A stretch of 64,000 bases of DNA from the NCBI RefSeq assembly GCF_009371985.2, contig NZ_VIKU02000010.1, positions 1 to 64,000 of the forward strand, given 5' to 3'. Within the stretch, counting starts at the first letter, position 1; each line of letters starts with the position of its first letter. Positions 17,812 to 27,335 of this stretch are shown here, in pieces. Under the pieces are notes generated by a model. The model worked only from the letters and a program-made list of their open reading frames with translations. It ran no database searches and was not told the origin of the DNA. This DNA comes from Pelagihabitans pacificus. GTDB taxonomy: Bacteria > Bacteroidota > Bacteroidia > Flavobacteriales > Flavobacteriaceae. Made by a program: the position numbers and the translations under genes.

Positions 17812-20800
17812 CTATCTTAATTTGATCACCTTTTTAATAGTACTCTCCCCATTTTTACTTCTGGATATATTTACAATATAGGTTCCGCTGCTCAATGTGC
17901 CAATATCGAACCGAACCTCTTCTTCATGATCTGATGGCACCATGTTCCTAAGCGCCAGTTTTCCGTAAATATTATAGAAACTTATAAAGATGGTTTCGTT
18001 CATGAAGTCGTTTAGAACAAAAGTTATATTACCATCCCTCACAGGATTCGGGTAAATAACAATGTCCTTCAAAACCGCATCCGGATTGGGATTACCCGCT
18101 TCCACATTGATTGTAAGTTGGGCCGAGCAACCATCAACCGAAGTAAACGTATAATCGCCTGCTTGATCCATGGTAATAGTGCCAAGATCTAGAATCCCGT
18201 TAATGACGGTAGTATCTGGTTGTGTTATCGAAAAATCGATACCGTTCTCCAGAATTCCCAGTGACACGGACGTACCTTCCGATACTGTTATAGTTTCAGC
18301 ACCATTGGAACTAACTCCGTCAATCGTGTATACCGGCGTAAATCCGGTCGGGCATGGCTGATTTATTTCATCTACTGTTACCCTCAATGTGGTCTCGCAA
18401 CCACTATTTGAACGAAATATATATACACCACCCTGTGCAACGGAAATACTCTCGATTGTTAAGACCCCATCGTTTGGCGTGCCTCCTGGAGGTTCTATCG
18501 AAAAATCAATCCCTGTTTGTACAATCCCTAAGGTGACCATAGCCCCCTCTTCAACGGTAATTTCCGAATCCCCAGATCCGGCCGTACCGTCTACCGTGTA
18601 TTCCACTGTGAAATTATCGGAGGTACATGGATTTTCTTCCACAGAAATCTCCAAAAATTCGGTACAGCCTTCCTCGGAGGTAAAGGTATAAAGACCAGCT
18701 TGCGCCATGCTAATACTTCCTAGGTCCAAATCACCATTACTGGTTGCGCCACCAGGCTGCGTAATTGTAAAATTGACGTTATTTTCAACAATGCCTAATT
18801 GTACTGACGACCCTTCTGTAATCGTAATTGTTTCTTCACCACTTCCAGGATTCGAATCAACAATATACTCCGGAGTGAAAGGCCCGCTAGGACAATTGAC
18901 CTTGAGCGTAAGCGTAGTACTACAGTTCTGTTCGGTAGTAATAATATAATCGCCGCTATTTGAAAAGTCTACGACCCCCAGCACATAATCCCTCTCTCCG
19001 CTATACACCTCATTTCCCTCATAGGTGACCGAAAAGTCAAGTCCGTTTGGGAGCATGCTTATAAGTACTGCATCCCCAGTATCGGCAATCACGGTAATCG
19101 GTTGTTCATCCGGGGCCGAAAGATAACTCTGACCACCATCCAAGGACCATTCGGCCATAAGATTTGAAGCATTACAATCCGGGTCGGTAACATTCAAGGT
19201 GATGGTGGTGGTACAACCCCGTTCGGTCGTGATAAGATAATTTCCACTATCGGCTGGGCCCACCATTCCAAGATTGTAGTCGAACTCACCCGCATACACC
19301 TCATTTCCATTATAAGAGATGGTGAAATTAGTGCCATTGGGGACCATACTCAAAAGCACATCGTCTCCGGTCAGGGCATTAACGGTAACGGGTTGTTCGT
19401 CAGGGGCTTCGATATAACTCTGTCCGCCATCTAATGACCACTCCGCCCTGATATTCGAAGCGTCACATTGAAGGTCGCTGACGTTTAAAGTAATCGTAGT
19501 GGAGCAGCCCTGGGCGGAGGTAATAATGTAATCTCCACTATTGGTGGGGCCAACAACGCCAAGGTCATAGTCAAATTCCCCCGAATAAACGATATTACCC
19601 TCATAGGTTACGCTAAAATCTATTTGGTTGGGTACCATGCTGATAAGGACGTCATCACCGGTATAGGCCGTTACTATGAGACTTTGTTCGTCTGGCGCCT
19701 CGATATAGGTTTGTCCGCCATCCAAAGACCATTCCGCCCTAATGGTGCTAGCATCACACAGGGGATCGGTTACGTTCAACGTAATCGTAGTGGAACAACC
19801 CTGAGATGAGGTTATGATGTAGTCCCCGTTATTGGCAGGACTTACAGTTCCCAAGTTATAATCAAACTCTCCCGAATACACGACGTTACCTTCATAAGTA
19901 ATTGTAAAATCGATTTCGTTGGGCATCATGGTGAGGAGCACTTCATCGCCCGTTGTCGCCTCAACGGTAACGGGCTGTTCGTCCGGTGCCTCGATATAGG
20001 TTTGTCCACCATCCAAGGACCATTCGGCCCTGATGTTGCTGGCGTCACAGACTGGATCGGTCACATTCAATGTAATAGTCGTGGAGCAGCCTTGGGCAGA
20101 GTTGATGATATAGTCTCCATTGTTCAATGGACTGACCGTTCCCAAATTGTAATCGAACTCGCCAGAATAGACAATATTACCCTCATAGGTAATTGTAAAG
20201 TCAATTTGGTTGGGCACCATGGTAAGAAGCACTTCATCGCCCGTTGTTGCCTCAACGGTAACGGGCTGCTCGTCCGGAGCTTCAATATAGGTCAAACCCC
20301 CATCCAATGACCATTCGGCCCGGATGTTGGTCCCGTCACATACTATAGCTTCTACCGCTAAGTCAATAGCAACGGAACATCCTTCTTCCGACTCGAGAAT
20401 ATATACCCCAGCTTGATCAAGGGCGATTCCGTCTAAAATCAAATTGGTCAAATCAGTCTCGCGTGACCCGTTAGGTAGAATTACATCAAATCTTAATAAC
20501 GCATTCCCGGGATTACCTCCAATGTTATTGGGTAACAGGCTGAGTCGAACATCGTCACCCGCCGTTGCGGTTATTGAAACACTCTCGCCTTCAGCCCCAC
20601 TATTCCAAGTAGTGCCGCCATCCAGTGACCACTCTGCACTGACCTGGGTGTCACCTGGGTCACAGTTTCCGGTAACATTGAGGTTAATCACGGTGCTACA
20701 GCCATTAGCAGTAGTTAGCACATATTGGCCTGCATCGGCGGAAGATACCAGACCATTATTGTCACCATTTTTTGTACCTGTATCTATTTGATACCCGGTA

Positions 20801-23286
20801 GTTTGGGTAAAATCGGTGACCGAGCTAAAAGTGTTTCCGTCAATTTCAAAAGTGGTAGCAAAATATTCACCAGTGGTTTGCGCCCTTATATAGACTTCGA
20901 CACCTTCTGGGGCATTGATATTATTACCTGCTATCCAGTTACCGTCTCCCAGCTTAAATTCGGCCGTTATGGTGCCCGGGGGGCAGCTTTCCACACCGGG
21001 AAGTCCCACACCCAATTCGTAAAATGTCTTTATTTCCTCGGGTCCTAAAGCTTTATTATATACTTTTAGTTCATCAATTTTACCATTGATCTCATCGGTG
21101 ACACCACTTTCGTTATAATTGTTGTTTATCAAAGTGCTGTTGGTGGCCGGATCTCTAAATTCATAAAAACCAGACGATGTAAAGGAGGAAAAATTGGGTG
21201 TGCTTGGGTCAAGGTTAATGCTTCCTGTGACCTGTTCAGTACAGATTTCAACACCATTTGCATAAAGTTTAGCGGTATCTCCATCATAAGTGGCAGCAAT
21301 ATGTACCCACTGATTTGCAGGGGAATAGCCCGAATAGCAATCCACAACTCCGGAAGAGGTTTGAAATGCCCATTTATACAAACTATTGTGAAATCCAAAA
21401 AATAAGGAGGGGTAGTCGTGGGCCAATATGCCCACATTGTATTGAATATCGTTTCTATTGACCCAGGCCATGACCGTGATAGATTCGTCTATGGCATCGA
21501 ATGATGAGTCATAGGGCACATCGACAATGGTATTGCTCTGAAATTCGAAACCGTCCATCTCAACCGCACCCCCAAAAAGACCATCTGGGGTCCAGTTATC
21601 GGTACTTGGCACCTTGGTTGCCGCGTTATCGTCTACGTCGAAAATAGTGGCATCATTACCATTATTGGAACTGTCAAATGCCGTTGAACCCGATGTCTCT
21701 TCGAACTCGAGATGTAAAACAAGATTAGGGTTGTCTTCAAGAGGAATGGCATTTCCAATCCTGATTGATCTGGCTATACTTGGAACGCCATTGGTATCCA
21801 AGGCAAACAACATATAATAACCAGGTGGCAAAAGGTTTCTATCCGGTATGGCAACGGTATAGTTGCCGGCACTACCGGTATGGGTAACAGGAATTCTTCT
21901 TTGTTCGTTGTTGGTGCTATGTGTGACCGCTGATGACCGAATCAGGACGAATTCGCTGATGGTAGCGCTTCCAGTAACAGATATATTGGAATTATAATCG
22001 GCTTCGTCTGGCGCAGTACCAATCGTTGGTCTTGTAGCCAAGGCACCCCCCGATGTGAATAGATAGGGTGGGCTATAGATTTCGGCATTCGGATGGTTCA
22101 CACAACCTGGGGTAATATCGCAAAGCCCCCCACCACCAACAAAAACACGGCCATCGATCAGTAATATGGCAACGCTGTGATACGTTCTCGGAGTGTCCAT
22201 ATCCGCTACCGGAACAAAAGTATTGGTGTCCGGGTCGAACAACTCCGCGGTAAGTTGCGCTCCATTATCGGAAAATACTTCCGCATGGTCTATACCTCCC
22301 GTTATCAACACTTGGCCATTTGGCAAAACGGTGCTGTTATGCATGGTGCGCTCGAAATTAAGGTCGCCTACCGGTGTAACCTGGGCCGTTGAGGTATTAA
22401 TGTCGATGATGTAAGCATTGTCTTTACCGGGATGATCACTATCATACGATTGTGCGCCACCTGTCTTCAGTATTCTACCGATGTCGAACATTACCGTATT
22501 CCCTTTCATAGAGTAGGTATCATTGCCCCTTTGACCGGCAGGGGTTATTGAACCTCCATTAGAAACATCTATCCAGTTCATTTGTTCACTGGGGCCAGCG
22601 TGAAAGATCCTTCCATCAGGGGCCGGCCACAACCACAAATGGTTATCTATTCTGTACAACCCCCGCAGTTCGGTATTCAAGTCGTTTTGCACCCAAATAT
22701 CCTCACCCTTTATCCCTGGAAGTAAGATCCATCCCGTTTCGGGAGACCATAACTCGGCATCTTTGTTACCATTTATGGTGGTACTCTCACTCCAAGACCC
22801 TCCCAAGGTAAATACCGAACCATCTGCAAGGGTAGTGTTTCCCTGGTAACCTCGACGAATGTTCATATCTGCTGCTACGCTCCATAGACCTGTGTTCGGA
22901 TCGTAGATACTCGTTCGCTCACTGCTGGTACCACCTGCCGCTAAAATTCTGCCATCCGGTAAATTGTTGATCCCGGGGCAGAACATATCATGATCGGTAT
23001 TGGATGTGGTATGCCCCAGGGCCTGTCCTGAGGCGCCCATAAACGGATCGAATAATTCGGTATAGGTCATTCCATCTTCCGTCTCGGTATAGGTGTCCCT
23101 ATACTTAGCTGACCAAGTGATCAAACGACCATCAGGAAGATTTGCTGCAGCAACGGGAACAATGCCAAAAGGAATGGTTTCGCTCCATTGTCCAACCTGT
23201 CCTGGATTTTGCGCCCCTACATTCAGGGCAAATAAGAAGATTAATAAGGGAAACCGAACTTTTAAGAGTGTGTAATTTATTTTCAT
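17812..23286 (-). CDS. T9SS-exported galactose oxidase-like copper radical oxidase
   Basis: A 1824-residue secreted protein. Signal peptide 1-25 (ends NVGAQ). Residues about 30-510 are a galactose oxidase kelch propeller plus early-set domain. The active-site set is complete: Cys103 in DMFCPG, Tyr147 in RRGYQ, Trp165 in GGSW, Tyr369-His370 in RTYHS and His456 in VTHSTNNEQRR; spacings of 44 and 18 between Cys, Tyr and Trp equal those of fungal galactose oxidase (228, 272, 290). A LamG-like domain follows (about 520-757), then about ten Ig-like repeats (767-1735), five nearly identical, and a Por secretion C-terminal domain (IVIYPNPV to the end). It should oxidise a primary alcohol of a sugar to aldehyde with release of hydrogen peroxide, outside the cell. 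Substrate is unknown. Confidence 0.9.
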   Translation of the reverse strand: MKINYTLLKVRFPLLIFLFALNVGAQNPGQVGQWSETIPFGIVPVAAANLPDGRLITWSAKYRDTYTETEDGMTYTELFDPFMGASGQALGHTTSNTDHDMFCPGINNLPDGRILAAGGTSSERTSIYDPNTGLWSVAADMNIRRGYQGNTTLADGSVFTLGGSWSESTTINGNKDAELWSPETGWILLPGIKGEDIWVQNDLNTELRGLYRIDNHLWLWPAPDGRIFHAGPSEQMNWIDVSNGGSITPAGQRGNDTYSMKGNTVMFDIGRILKTGGAQSYDSDHPGKDNAYIIDINTSTAQVTPVGDLNFERTMHNSTVLPNGQVLITGGIDHAEVFSDNGAQLTAELFDPDTNTFVPVADMDTPRTYHSVAILLIDGRVFVGGGGLCDITPGCVNHPNAEIYSPPYLFTSGGALATRPTIGTAPDEADYNSNISVTGSATISEFVLIRSSAVTHSTNNEQRRIPVTHTGSAGNYTVAIPDRNLLPPGYYMLFALDTNGVPSIARSIRIGNAIPLEDNPNLVLHLEFEETSGSTAFDSSNNGNDATIFDVDDNAATKVPSTDNWTPDGLFGGAVEMDGFEFQSNTIVDVPYDSSFDAIDESITVMAWVNRNDIQYNVGILAHDYPSLFFGFHNSLYKWAFQTSSGVVDCYSGYSPANQWVHIAATYDGDTAKLYANGVEICTEQVTGSINLDPSTPNFSSFTSSGFYEFRDPATNSTLINNNYNESGVTDEINGKIDELKVYNKALGPEEIKTFYELGVGLPGVESCPPGTITAEFKLGDGNWIAGNNINAPEGVEVYIRAQTTGEYFATTFEIDGNTFSSVTDFTQTTGYQIDTGTKNGDNNGLVSSADAGQYVLTTANGCSTVINLNVTGNCDPGDTQVSAEWSLDGGTTWNSGAEGESVSITATAGDDVRLSLLPNNIGGNPGNALLRFDVILPNGSRETDLTNLILDGIALDQAGVYILESEEGCSVAIDLAVEAIVCDGTNIRAEWSLDGGLTYIEAPDEQPVTVEATTGDEVLLTMVPNQIDFTITYEGNIVYSGEFDYNLGTVSPLNNGDYIINSAQGCSTTITLNVTDPVCDASNIRAEWSLDGGQTYIEAPDEQPVTVEATTGDEVLLTMMPNEIDFTITYEGNVVYSGEFDYNLGTVSPANNGDYIITSSQGCSTTITLNVTDPLCDASTIRAEWSLDGGQTYIEAPDEQSLIVTAYTGDDVLISMVPNQIDFSVTYEGNIVYSGEFDYDLGVVGPTNSGDYIITSAQGCSTTITLNVSDLQCDASNIRAEWSLDGGQSYIEAPDEQPVTVNALTGDDVLLSMVPNGTNFTISYNGNEVYAGEFDYNLGMVGPADSGNYLITTERGCTTTITLNVTDPDCNASNLMAEWSLDGGQSYLSAPDEQPITVIADTGDAVLISMLPNGLDFSVTYEGNEVYSGERDYVLGVVDFSNSGDYIITTEQNCSTTLTLKVNCPSGPFTPEYIVDSNPGSGEETITITEGSSVQLGIVENNVNFTITQPGGATSNGDLDLGSISMAQAGLYTFTSEEGCTEFLEISVEENPCTSDNFTVEYTVDGTAGSGDSEITVEEGAMVTLGIVQTGIDFSIEPPGGTPNDGVLTIESISVAQGGVYIFRSNSGCETTLRVTVDEINQPCPTGFTPVYTIDGVSSNGAETITVSEGTSVSLGILENGIDFSITQPDTTVINGILDLGTITMDQAGDYTFTSVDGCSAQLTINVEAGNPNPDAVLKDIVIYPNPVRDGNITFVLNDFMNETIFISFYNIYGKLALRNMVPSDHEEEVRFDIGTLSSGTYIVNISRSKNGESTIKKVIKLR
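18890..20340 (-). repeat. Five tandem ~290-bp repeats inside the oxidase gene
   Basis: Five in-frame units of about 97 codons each, beginning with CDASNIRAEWSLDGG or a close variant and containing APDEQP, GDDVL, MVPN, YSGEFDYNLG and GCSTTITLNV. Units two to four differ at only a few residues, so they arose by recent duplication and could change in number by recombination. More diverged copies lie on both sides. Confidence 0.9.
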
Positions 23287-23850
23287 AGCGTCAATGGGGT
23301 TATCATTATAAATTCAAAATTATGGTGTAAAGCAGATAAATGCGTAATAAAACGTTAAAAACAAGCAATTACTCGACTAATAACAGTTGAAATTTAATTT
23401 ACCCTACATTCGATCAAGATTAATTCGGCATATCGAATTGCACTTAATCTACTGAGGGACTACTCTTTACATTACTAATTATTAATAAATTTTATCGTCG
23501 TTTTTAACAAAATGAGGGCTGCTGGATACGCCCCTGTTTGTGACCAAGCAATCAAAGTAACAGCCCATTCCTTGACGGCTTATCCTGTGTAACAGTGAAC
23601 TATTTTTTTGTGCGTTAAATGGTTTCAACGTTGATTTGATGAGGGGATAAAGGTACTCCATAAAACGACGATCTGAATAAAACTAAAGGTAGGTCGGTAT
23701 TCAATTCCGAAAAATGATCTACGTCAGTTTATAGAAGTGATTTAAGTCAGTCTGCTTGCAAAATAATAATCGTATTTTCAGCAAAGCTTTTGTTGTATAA
23801 GCCTGAAATATTTCATTTTTGAGCCATGGTCTCTGTTGATTGCCAAATTT

Positions 23851-23883
23851 TTGTAAATTAGGGCATAAAGTTTATAGATTTTG
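23851..23883 (+). promoter_or_regulatory. Possible promoter of the DegT-PglF-Wza-Wzc operon
   Basis: TTG at 23851-23853, a 21-base spacer, and TAGATTTTG at 23875-23883, which is one base longer than the TAnnTTTG consensus. Position just before the C9 tract is suggestive. Match is imperfect. Confidence 0.3.
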
Positions 23884-23885
23884 AG

Positions 23886-23894
23886 CCCCCCCCC
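23886..23894. repeat. Homopolymeric C9 tract
   Basis: Nine consecutive C residues in an otherwise AT-rich intergenic region, immediately downstream of a possible promoter and about 320 bases before the first gene of the plus-strand capsule operon. Such tracts are prone to slipped-strand change in length. Confidence 0.9.
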
Positions 23895-24216
23895 AAATAA
23901 GATTATGGCGGGCATTTAGCCCAACAAGTTAAAGTTGAAAATTTTAGCAAAAGGATTAAAAAATACTGTCGAGCAAACGATACGGAGTAATCAAGTTCTG
24001 CTTCCAAAAAAATGCATTGGAGGCCTGTTTGGGAAAGAATTGAGTATGAAGGCCTTGTGAAGTTCAAGAAAGAAGTGCAAATATAATCGTCAGATAGGGG
24101 TATTTTGGTAGTTTACCGAGATTTTTCAATGTTAAACGAAATATATAGGTTTTCTATTTGTTCCGAGGAAAGTATGTTTATTTTTACTCGATATTTCCTC
24201 TTAAATCTAGAGACTT

Positions 24217-25356
24217 TTGGACACAAAAACCATTGGTAAAGTTAAAATCTGGTTGTCGGCGCCCCATATGGGGGGTACCGAGCTTCACTATGTCCAAGAG
24301 GCATTCAAAACCAACTGGATTGCACCTTTAGGTCCAAATGTGACCGGTTTCGAACAAAGATTGGCAGACTTTTTAGGAGAAAACGTCTATACCGCTGCGC
24401 TTAGTTCAGGTACCGCTGCAATTCATTTGGGCCTTAAGCTATTAAATGTGGGCAAAGGAGATTTGGTGCTATGTCAAAGTTTTACCTTTTCGGCCTCCGC
24501 GAATCCAATAAAATATCTGGGAGCCGACCCGGTATTTGTCGATAGTGAGAGTGATACCTGGAATATTTCTCCGACACTTTTGGAGGAAGCGATAAAAGAG
24601 GCTATATCGAATGGTAAAAAGCCAAAGGCAATCATTGCCGTACATCTTTATGGAATGCCGTATAAGGTTCAAGAAATCAAAAATATTTCCCAAAAATATG
24701 ATATCCCCATTCTGGAGGACAGTGCAGAGGCTTTAGGGAGCATGTACCACGGGGTCAAATGTGGTTCCTTTGGAGATATTGGCGTCCTTTCCTTTAATGG
24801 GAACAAGATTATTACCACTTCCGGGGGAGGTGCGTTGGTTACCAAGAGTTCGGAAATTAAGGAAAGAGCCATCTTTTTGGCCACGCAGGCCAGGGATAAA
24901 GCACCGCATTATCAACATTCGGTTATAGGTCATAACTACCGAATGAGCAATGTACTCGCCGGTATTGGAAGAGGGCAGATGGAAGTGCTGGAAGATAGGG
25001 TACTCGCTCGAAGAAAAAACCATCAAATTTACAAGGATTGCTTACAGCACCTTGACTGTTTGCAGTTTTTGGAGGAGCCGGTTGGGTTTTTCTCAAACAG
25101 ATGGTTGACATGTATATTGGCCGAATCATTTGAGATGAGAGAAGCCATTAGAAACTCTCTCAGTGAAGAAAATATCGAATGCCGACCACTTTGGAAACCC
25201 ATGCACCTGCAACCGGTTTTTGAAAACTATAAAAGCTACGTCAACGGGGTTTCGGAGAACTTGTTCGAACGTGGGCTGTGTCTTCCCAGTGGTTCTGATT
25301 TGACGGAACAGATATTGAAAAGAATAACCGATATCATCATAAAAACCGTTTCATGA
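24217..25356 (+). CDS. DegT/DnrJ/EryC1-type sugar aminotransferase (PglE-like)
   Basis: A 379-residue PLP-dependent sugar aminotransferase. Motifs: SSGTAAIHLGLKLL, the substrate loop PKAIIAVHLYGMP, EDSAEALGS, and the PLP lysine in SFNGNKIITTSGGG near residue 196. The start is TTG (24217-24219); a stop codon lies just upstream in frame, the next Met (residue 18) would cut the conserved IWLSAPHMGG segment, so TTG is preferred. It overlaps the next gene by ATGA (25353-25356). With the 4,6-dehydratase that follows it would make UDP-4-amino-4,6-dideoxy-N-acetylhexosamine, as PglE does with PglF. The acetyltransferase (PglD) is not in the window. Confidence 0.87.
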   Translation: MDTKTIGKVKIWLSAPHMGGTELHYVQEAFKTNWIAPLGPNVTGFEQRLADFLGENVYTAALSSGTAAIHLGLKLLNVGKGDLVLCQSFTFSASANPIKYLGADPVFVDSESDTWNISPTLLEEAIKEAISNGKKPKAIIAVHLYGMPYKVQEIKNISQKYDIPILEDSAEALGSMYHGVKCGSFGDIGVLSFNGNKIITTSGGGALVTKSSEIKERAIFLATQARDKAPHYQHSVIGHNYRMSNVLAGIGRGQMEVLEDRVLARRKNHQIYKDCLQHLDCLQFLEEPVGFFSNRWLTCILAESFEMREAIRNSLSEENIECRPLWKPMHLQPVFENYKSYVNGVSENLFERGLCLPSGSDLTEQILKRITDIIIKTVS

Positions 25357-27290
25357 TACAAAAATACATTTCCCATAATGCTAGTAGATATGCATCAAAA
25401 TGGCTTGTATTGGCCATAGATGTGGTATCGGCCTGTATCGCCTTCTTTTTGTCCTATTTCATCAGGTTTAACCTATCGTTCAATTTCGATGTGGAAAAAC
25501 TGTATGTACAGTTGCCGGTAGTGGCGGTAATTTCCTTAATTTCTTTTCTAATCGTTGGATCTTACAAGGGGGTGGTCCGACATACAGGTGTTCGCGACGT
25601 CTATAATATTTTTAATGCAATCTGCCTTTCCAGTATTTTAATGATCACCGTGGTTTTGATCAACAAAGAGTTCGGTTTTTTCGAAAACTTCACAATCTTC
25701 CTCGGTATCATCGTTATTCACAGTCTGCTAGCCTTTATCGTTCTTACGGCATCACGTTATGTTTTCAAGGCGATTTATGAAAATCAGTTGAATCAAAAGC
25801 TTAAGGTGAATAAAAACGTGTTGATTTACGGTGCAGGTGAATCCGGAATCTTGACGCACAATGCCCTCACAAACCACTCAAAGAACCGATCAAGGGTCGT
25901 TGGTTATATGGATGGCGATAGCCAAAAGGCGGGAAAGAAAATTAATGGGGTCAATGTTTTTCACAAGGACGCTATTACCGGCGATTTTATAAAAAAGCAC
26001 AACATCTCGGAAATAATCTTTTCGATTCAAAATATCGACCCTAAAAAATTGAGAGTACTGGTCGAGGGGATGGTTGAGTTTGATGTACAGGTAAAGATTG
26101 TGCCTCCAGTGGAGGATTGGATCAATGGCGAACTAAGAGCTTCCCAAATAAAACAGGTTCAAATTGAAGACTTACTTGACCGAGCCCCAATAAACATCAA
26201 GAACGAGAAGATTGAAATGCAGTTGAAAAACAAGGTAATTCTGGTTACTGGGGGTGCGGGATCCATAGGAAGCGAGATTGTAAGACAGATTTGCAGTTAT
26301 GACTATAAGGGTCTTATTATTGTCGACCAAGCAGAATCGGCATTATACGATTTACAGCAGGAACTAAAACAGAATGGCTTTCATAATTTTATACCGTTAG
26401 TAGCGGATATAAGGGATAAGAACCGGTTAAACGCTATTTTTCAGGACCATAAGCCCAATATTGTTTTCCATGCGGCCGCTTATAAACACGTTCCTTTGAT
26501 GGAGCATAACTCTTATGAAGCGATAAAAGTCAATGTAGCGGGTACTAAAACTGTCGCCGATTTATCGGTAAATCATATGGTAGAGAAGTTTGTATTTGTA
26601 TCCACTGATAAAGCGGTCAACCCGACCAATGTGATGGGAGCGAGCAAGCGAATTGCAGAAATGTATATCAGTTGTATGGAGCAACAGAAAAAGACCAAGT
26701 TTATTACCACCAGATTCGGAAATGTTCTTGGTTCAAATGGGTCGGTGATTCCACTGTTTAGAAAACAAATCGAAAAGGGAGGGCCATTGACCCTTACCCA
26801 TAAAGAGGTTACAAGATATTTCATGACGATTCCGGAAGCTTCGCAACTAGTGTTGGAAGCCGGTGCCATGGGCGAAGGCGGGGAAATATTTATTTTCGAT
26901 ATGGGCGAATCGATTAAAATATTCGATTTGGCCAAGAATATGATCAAACTGTCCGGCCTGAACTATCCAGACGACATTGATATAAAGATTACGGGTTTAA
27001 GACCTGGGGAGAAATTATACGAGGAATTATTGGCTAATGGAGAGAACACCTTGCCGACGTATCATAAGAAAATTAAGATCAGTAAGGTCAGGGAACTCGA
27101 TTACGCAGACGTACGTTCCAAAATCGACGAGCTTTGTATTACAAACATGTTTTTTAGCGAAAATACCGTAAAGCTGATGAAAGTTATTGTTCCAGAATTT
27201 GTCTCAAAAAATTCGGAGTTCTGCAGTCTAGATATAAAGGAACAGACCAAGGTCGGCGATAAGGCTTCCTTAAAGGTGGTCGGATCATAA
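25353..27290 (+). CDS. Membrane-bound UDP-N-acetylglucosamine 4,6-dehydratase (PglF/WbpM/CapD type)
   Basis: A 645-residue protein with four N-terminal transmembrane helices (about 15-145), a first nucleotide-binding fold with YGAGESG near 170, and a C-terminal SDR domain with VTGGAGSIGSEIVRQI near 295. The active site reads STDKAVNPTNVMGASKR (about 416-433): the usual catalytic Tyr is replaced by Met before the conserved Lys, the hallmark of the WbpM/PglF dehydratases. It removes water from UDP-GlcNAc to give the 4-keto-6-deoxy sugar, the substrate of the aminotransferase with which it overlaps by four bases. Confidence 0.93.
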   Translation: MIQKYISHNASRYASKWLVLAIDVVSACIAFFLSYFIRFNLSFNFDVEKLYVQLPVVAVISLISFLIVGSYKGVVRHTGVRDVYNIFNAICLSSILMITVVLINKEFGFFENFTIFLGIIVIHSLLAFIVLTASRYVFKAIYENQLNQKLKVNKNVLIYGAGESGILTHNALTNHSKNRSRVVGYMDGDSQKAGKKINGVNVFHKDAITGDFIKKHNISEIIFSIQNIDPKKLRVLVEGMVEFDVQVKIVPPVEDWINGELRASQIKQVQIEDLLDRAPINIKNEKIEMQLKNKVILVTGGAGSIGSEIVRQICSYDYKGLIIVDQAESALYDLQQELKQNGFHNFIPLVADIRDKNRLNAIFQDHKPNIVFHAAAYKHVPLMEHNSYEAIKVNVAGTKTVADLSVNHMVEKFVFVSTDKAVNPTNVMGASKRIAEMYISCMEQQKKTKFITTRFGNVLGSNGSVIPLFRKQIEKGGPLTLTHKEVTRYFMTIPEASQLVLEAGAMGEGGEIFIFDMGESIKIFDLAKNMIKLSGLNYPDDIDIKITGLRPGEKLYEELLANGENTLPTYHKKIKISKVRELDYADVRSKIDELCITNMFFSENTVKLMKVIVPEFVSKNSEFCSLDIKEQTKVGDKASLKVVGS

Positions 27291-27298
27291 TTTTTTAG

Positions 27299-27306
27299 TA
27301 ATCTTG
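27299..27306 (+). promoter_or_regulatory. Possible internal -7 box before the Wza-like gene
   Basis: TAATCTTG differs by one base from TAnnTTTG and lies 30 bases before the ATG at 27336. It could give export genes some independence from the sugar genes. Confidence 0.35.
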
Positions 27307-27335
27307 CACTCTAAATTTTACCCTAACATATCATT

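Larger units (their letters stand above)
23287..24216. other. Long AT-rich regulatory region before the second half of the capsule locus
   Basis: 930 bases without a believable gene on either strand. It must hold the promoter of the oxidase gene (minus) and of the DegT-Wzc operon (plus). Features seen are a possible plus-strand promoter at 23851-23883, a run of nine C at 23886-23894 directly after it, and a small GGGC/GCCC hairpin at 23910-23922. This leaves an untranslated leader of more than 300 bases if that promoter is used. Confidence 0.5.

Noticed and set aside
18890-20340. Regularly spaced repeats that could suggest a CRISPR-like array
   Set aside because: The units are about 290 bp, continuous and in frame with the oxidase; they encode protein domains, with no short spacers.
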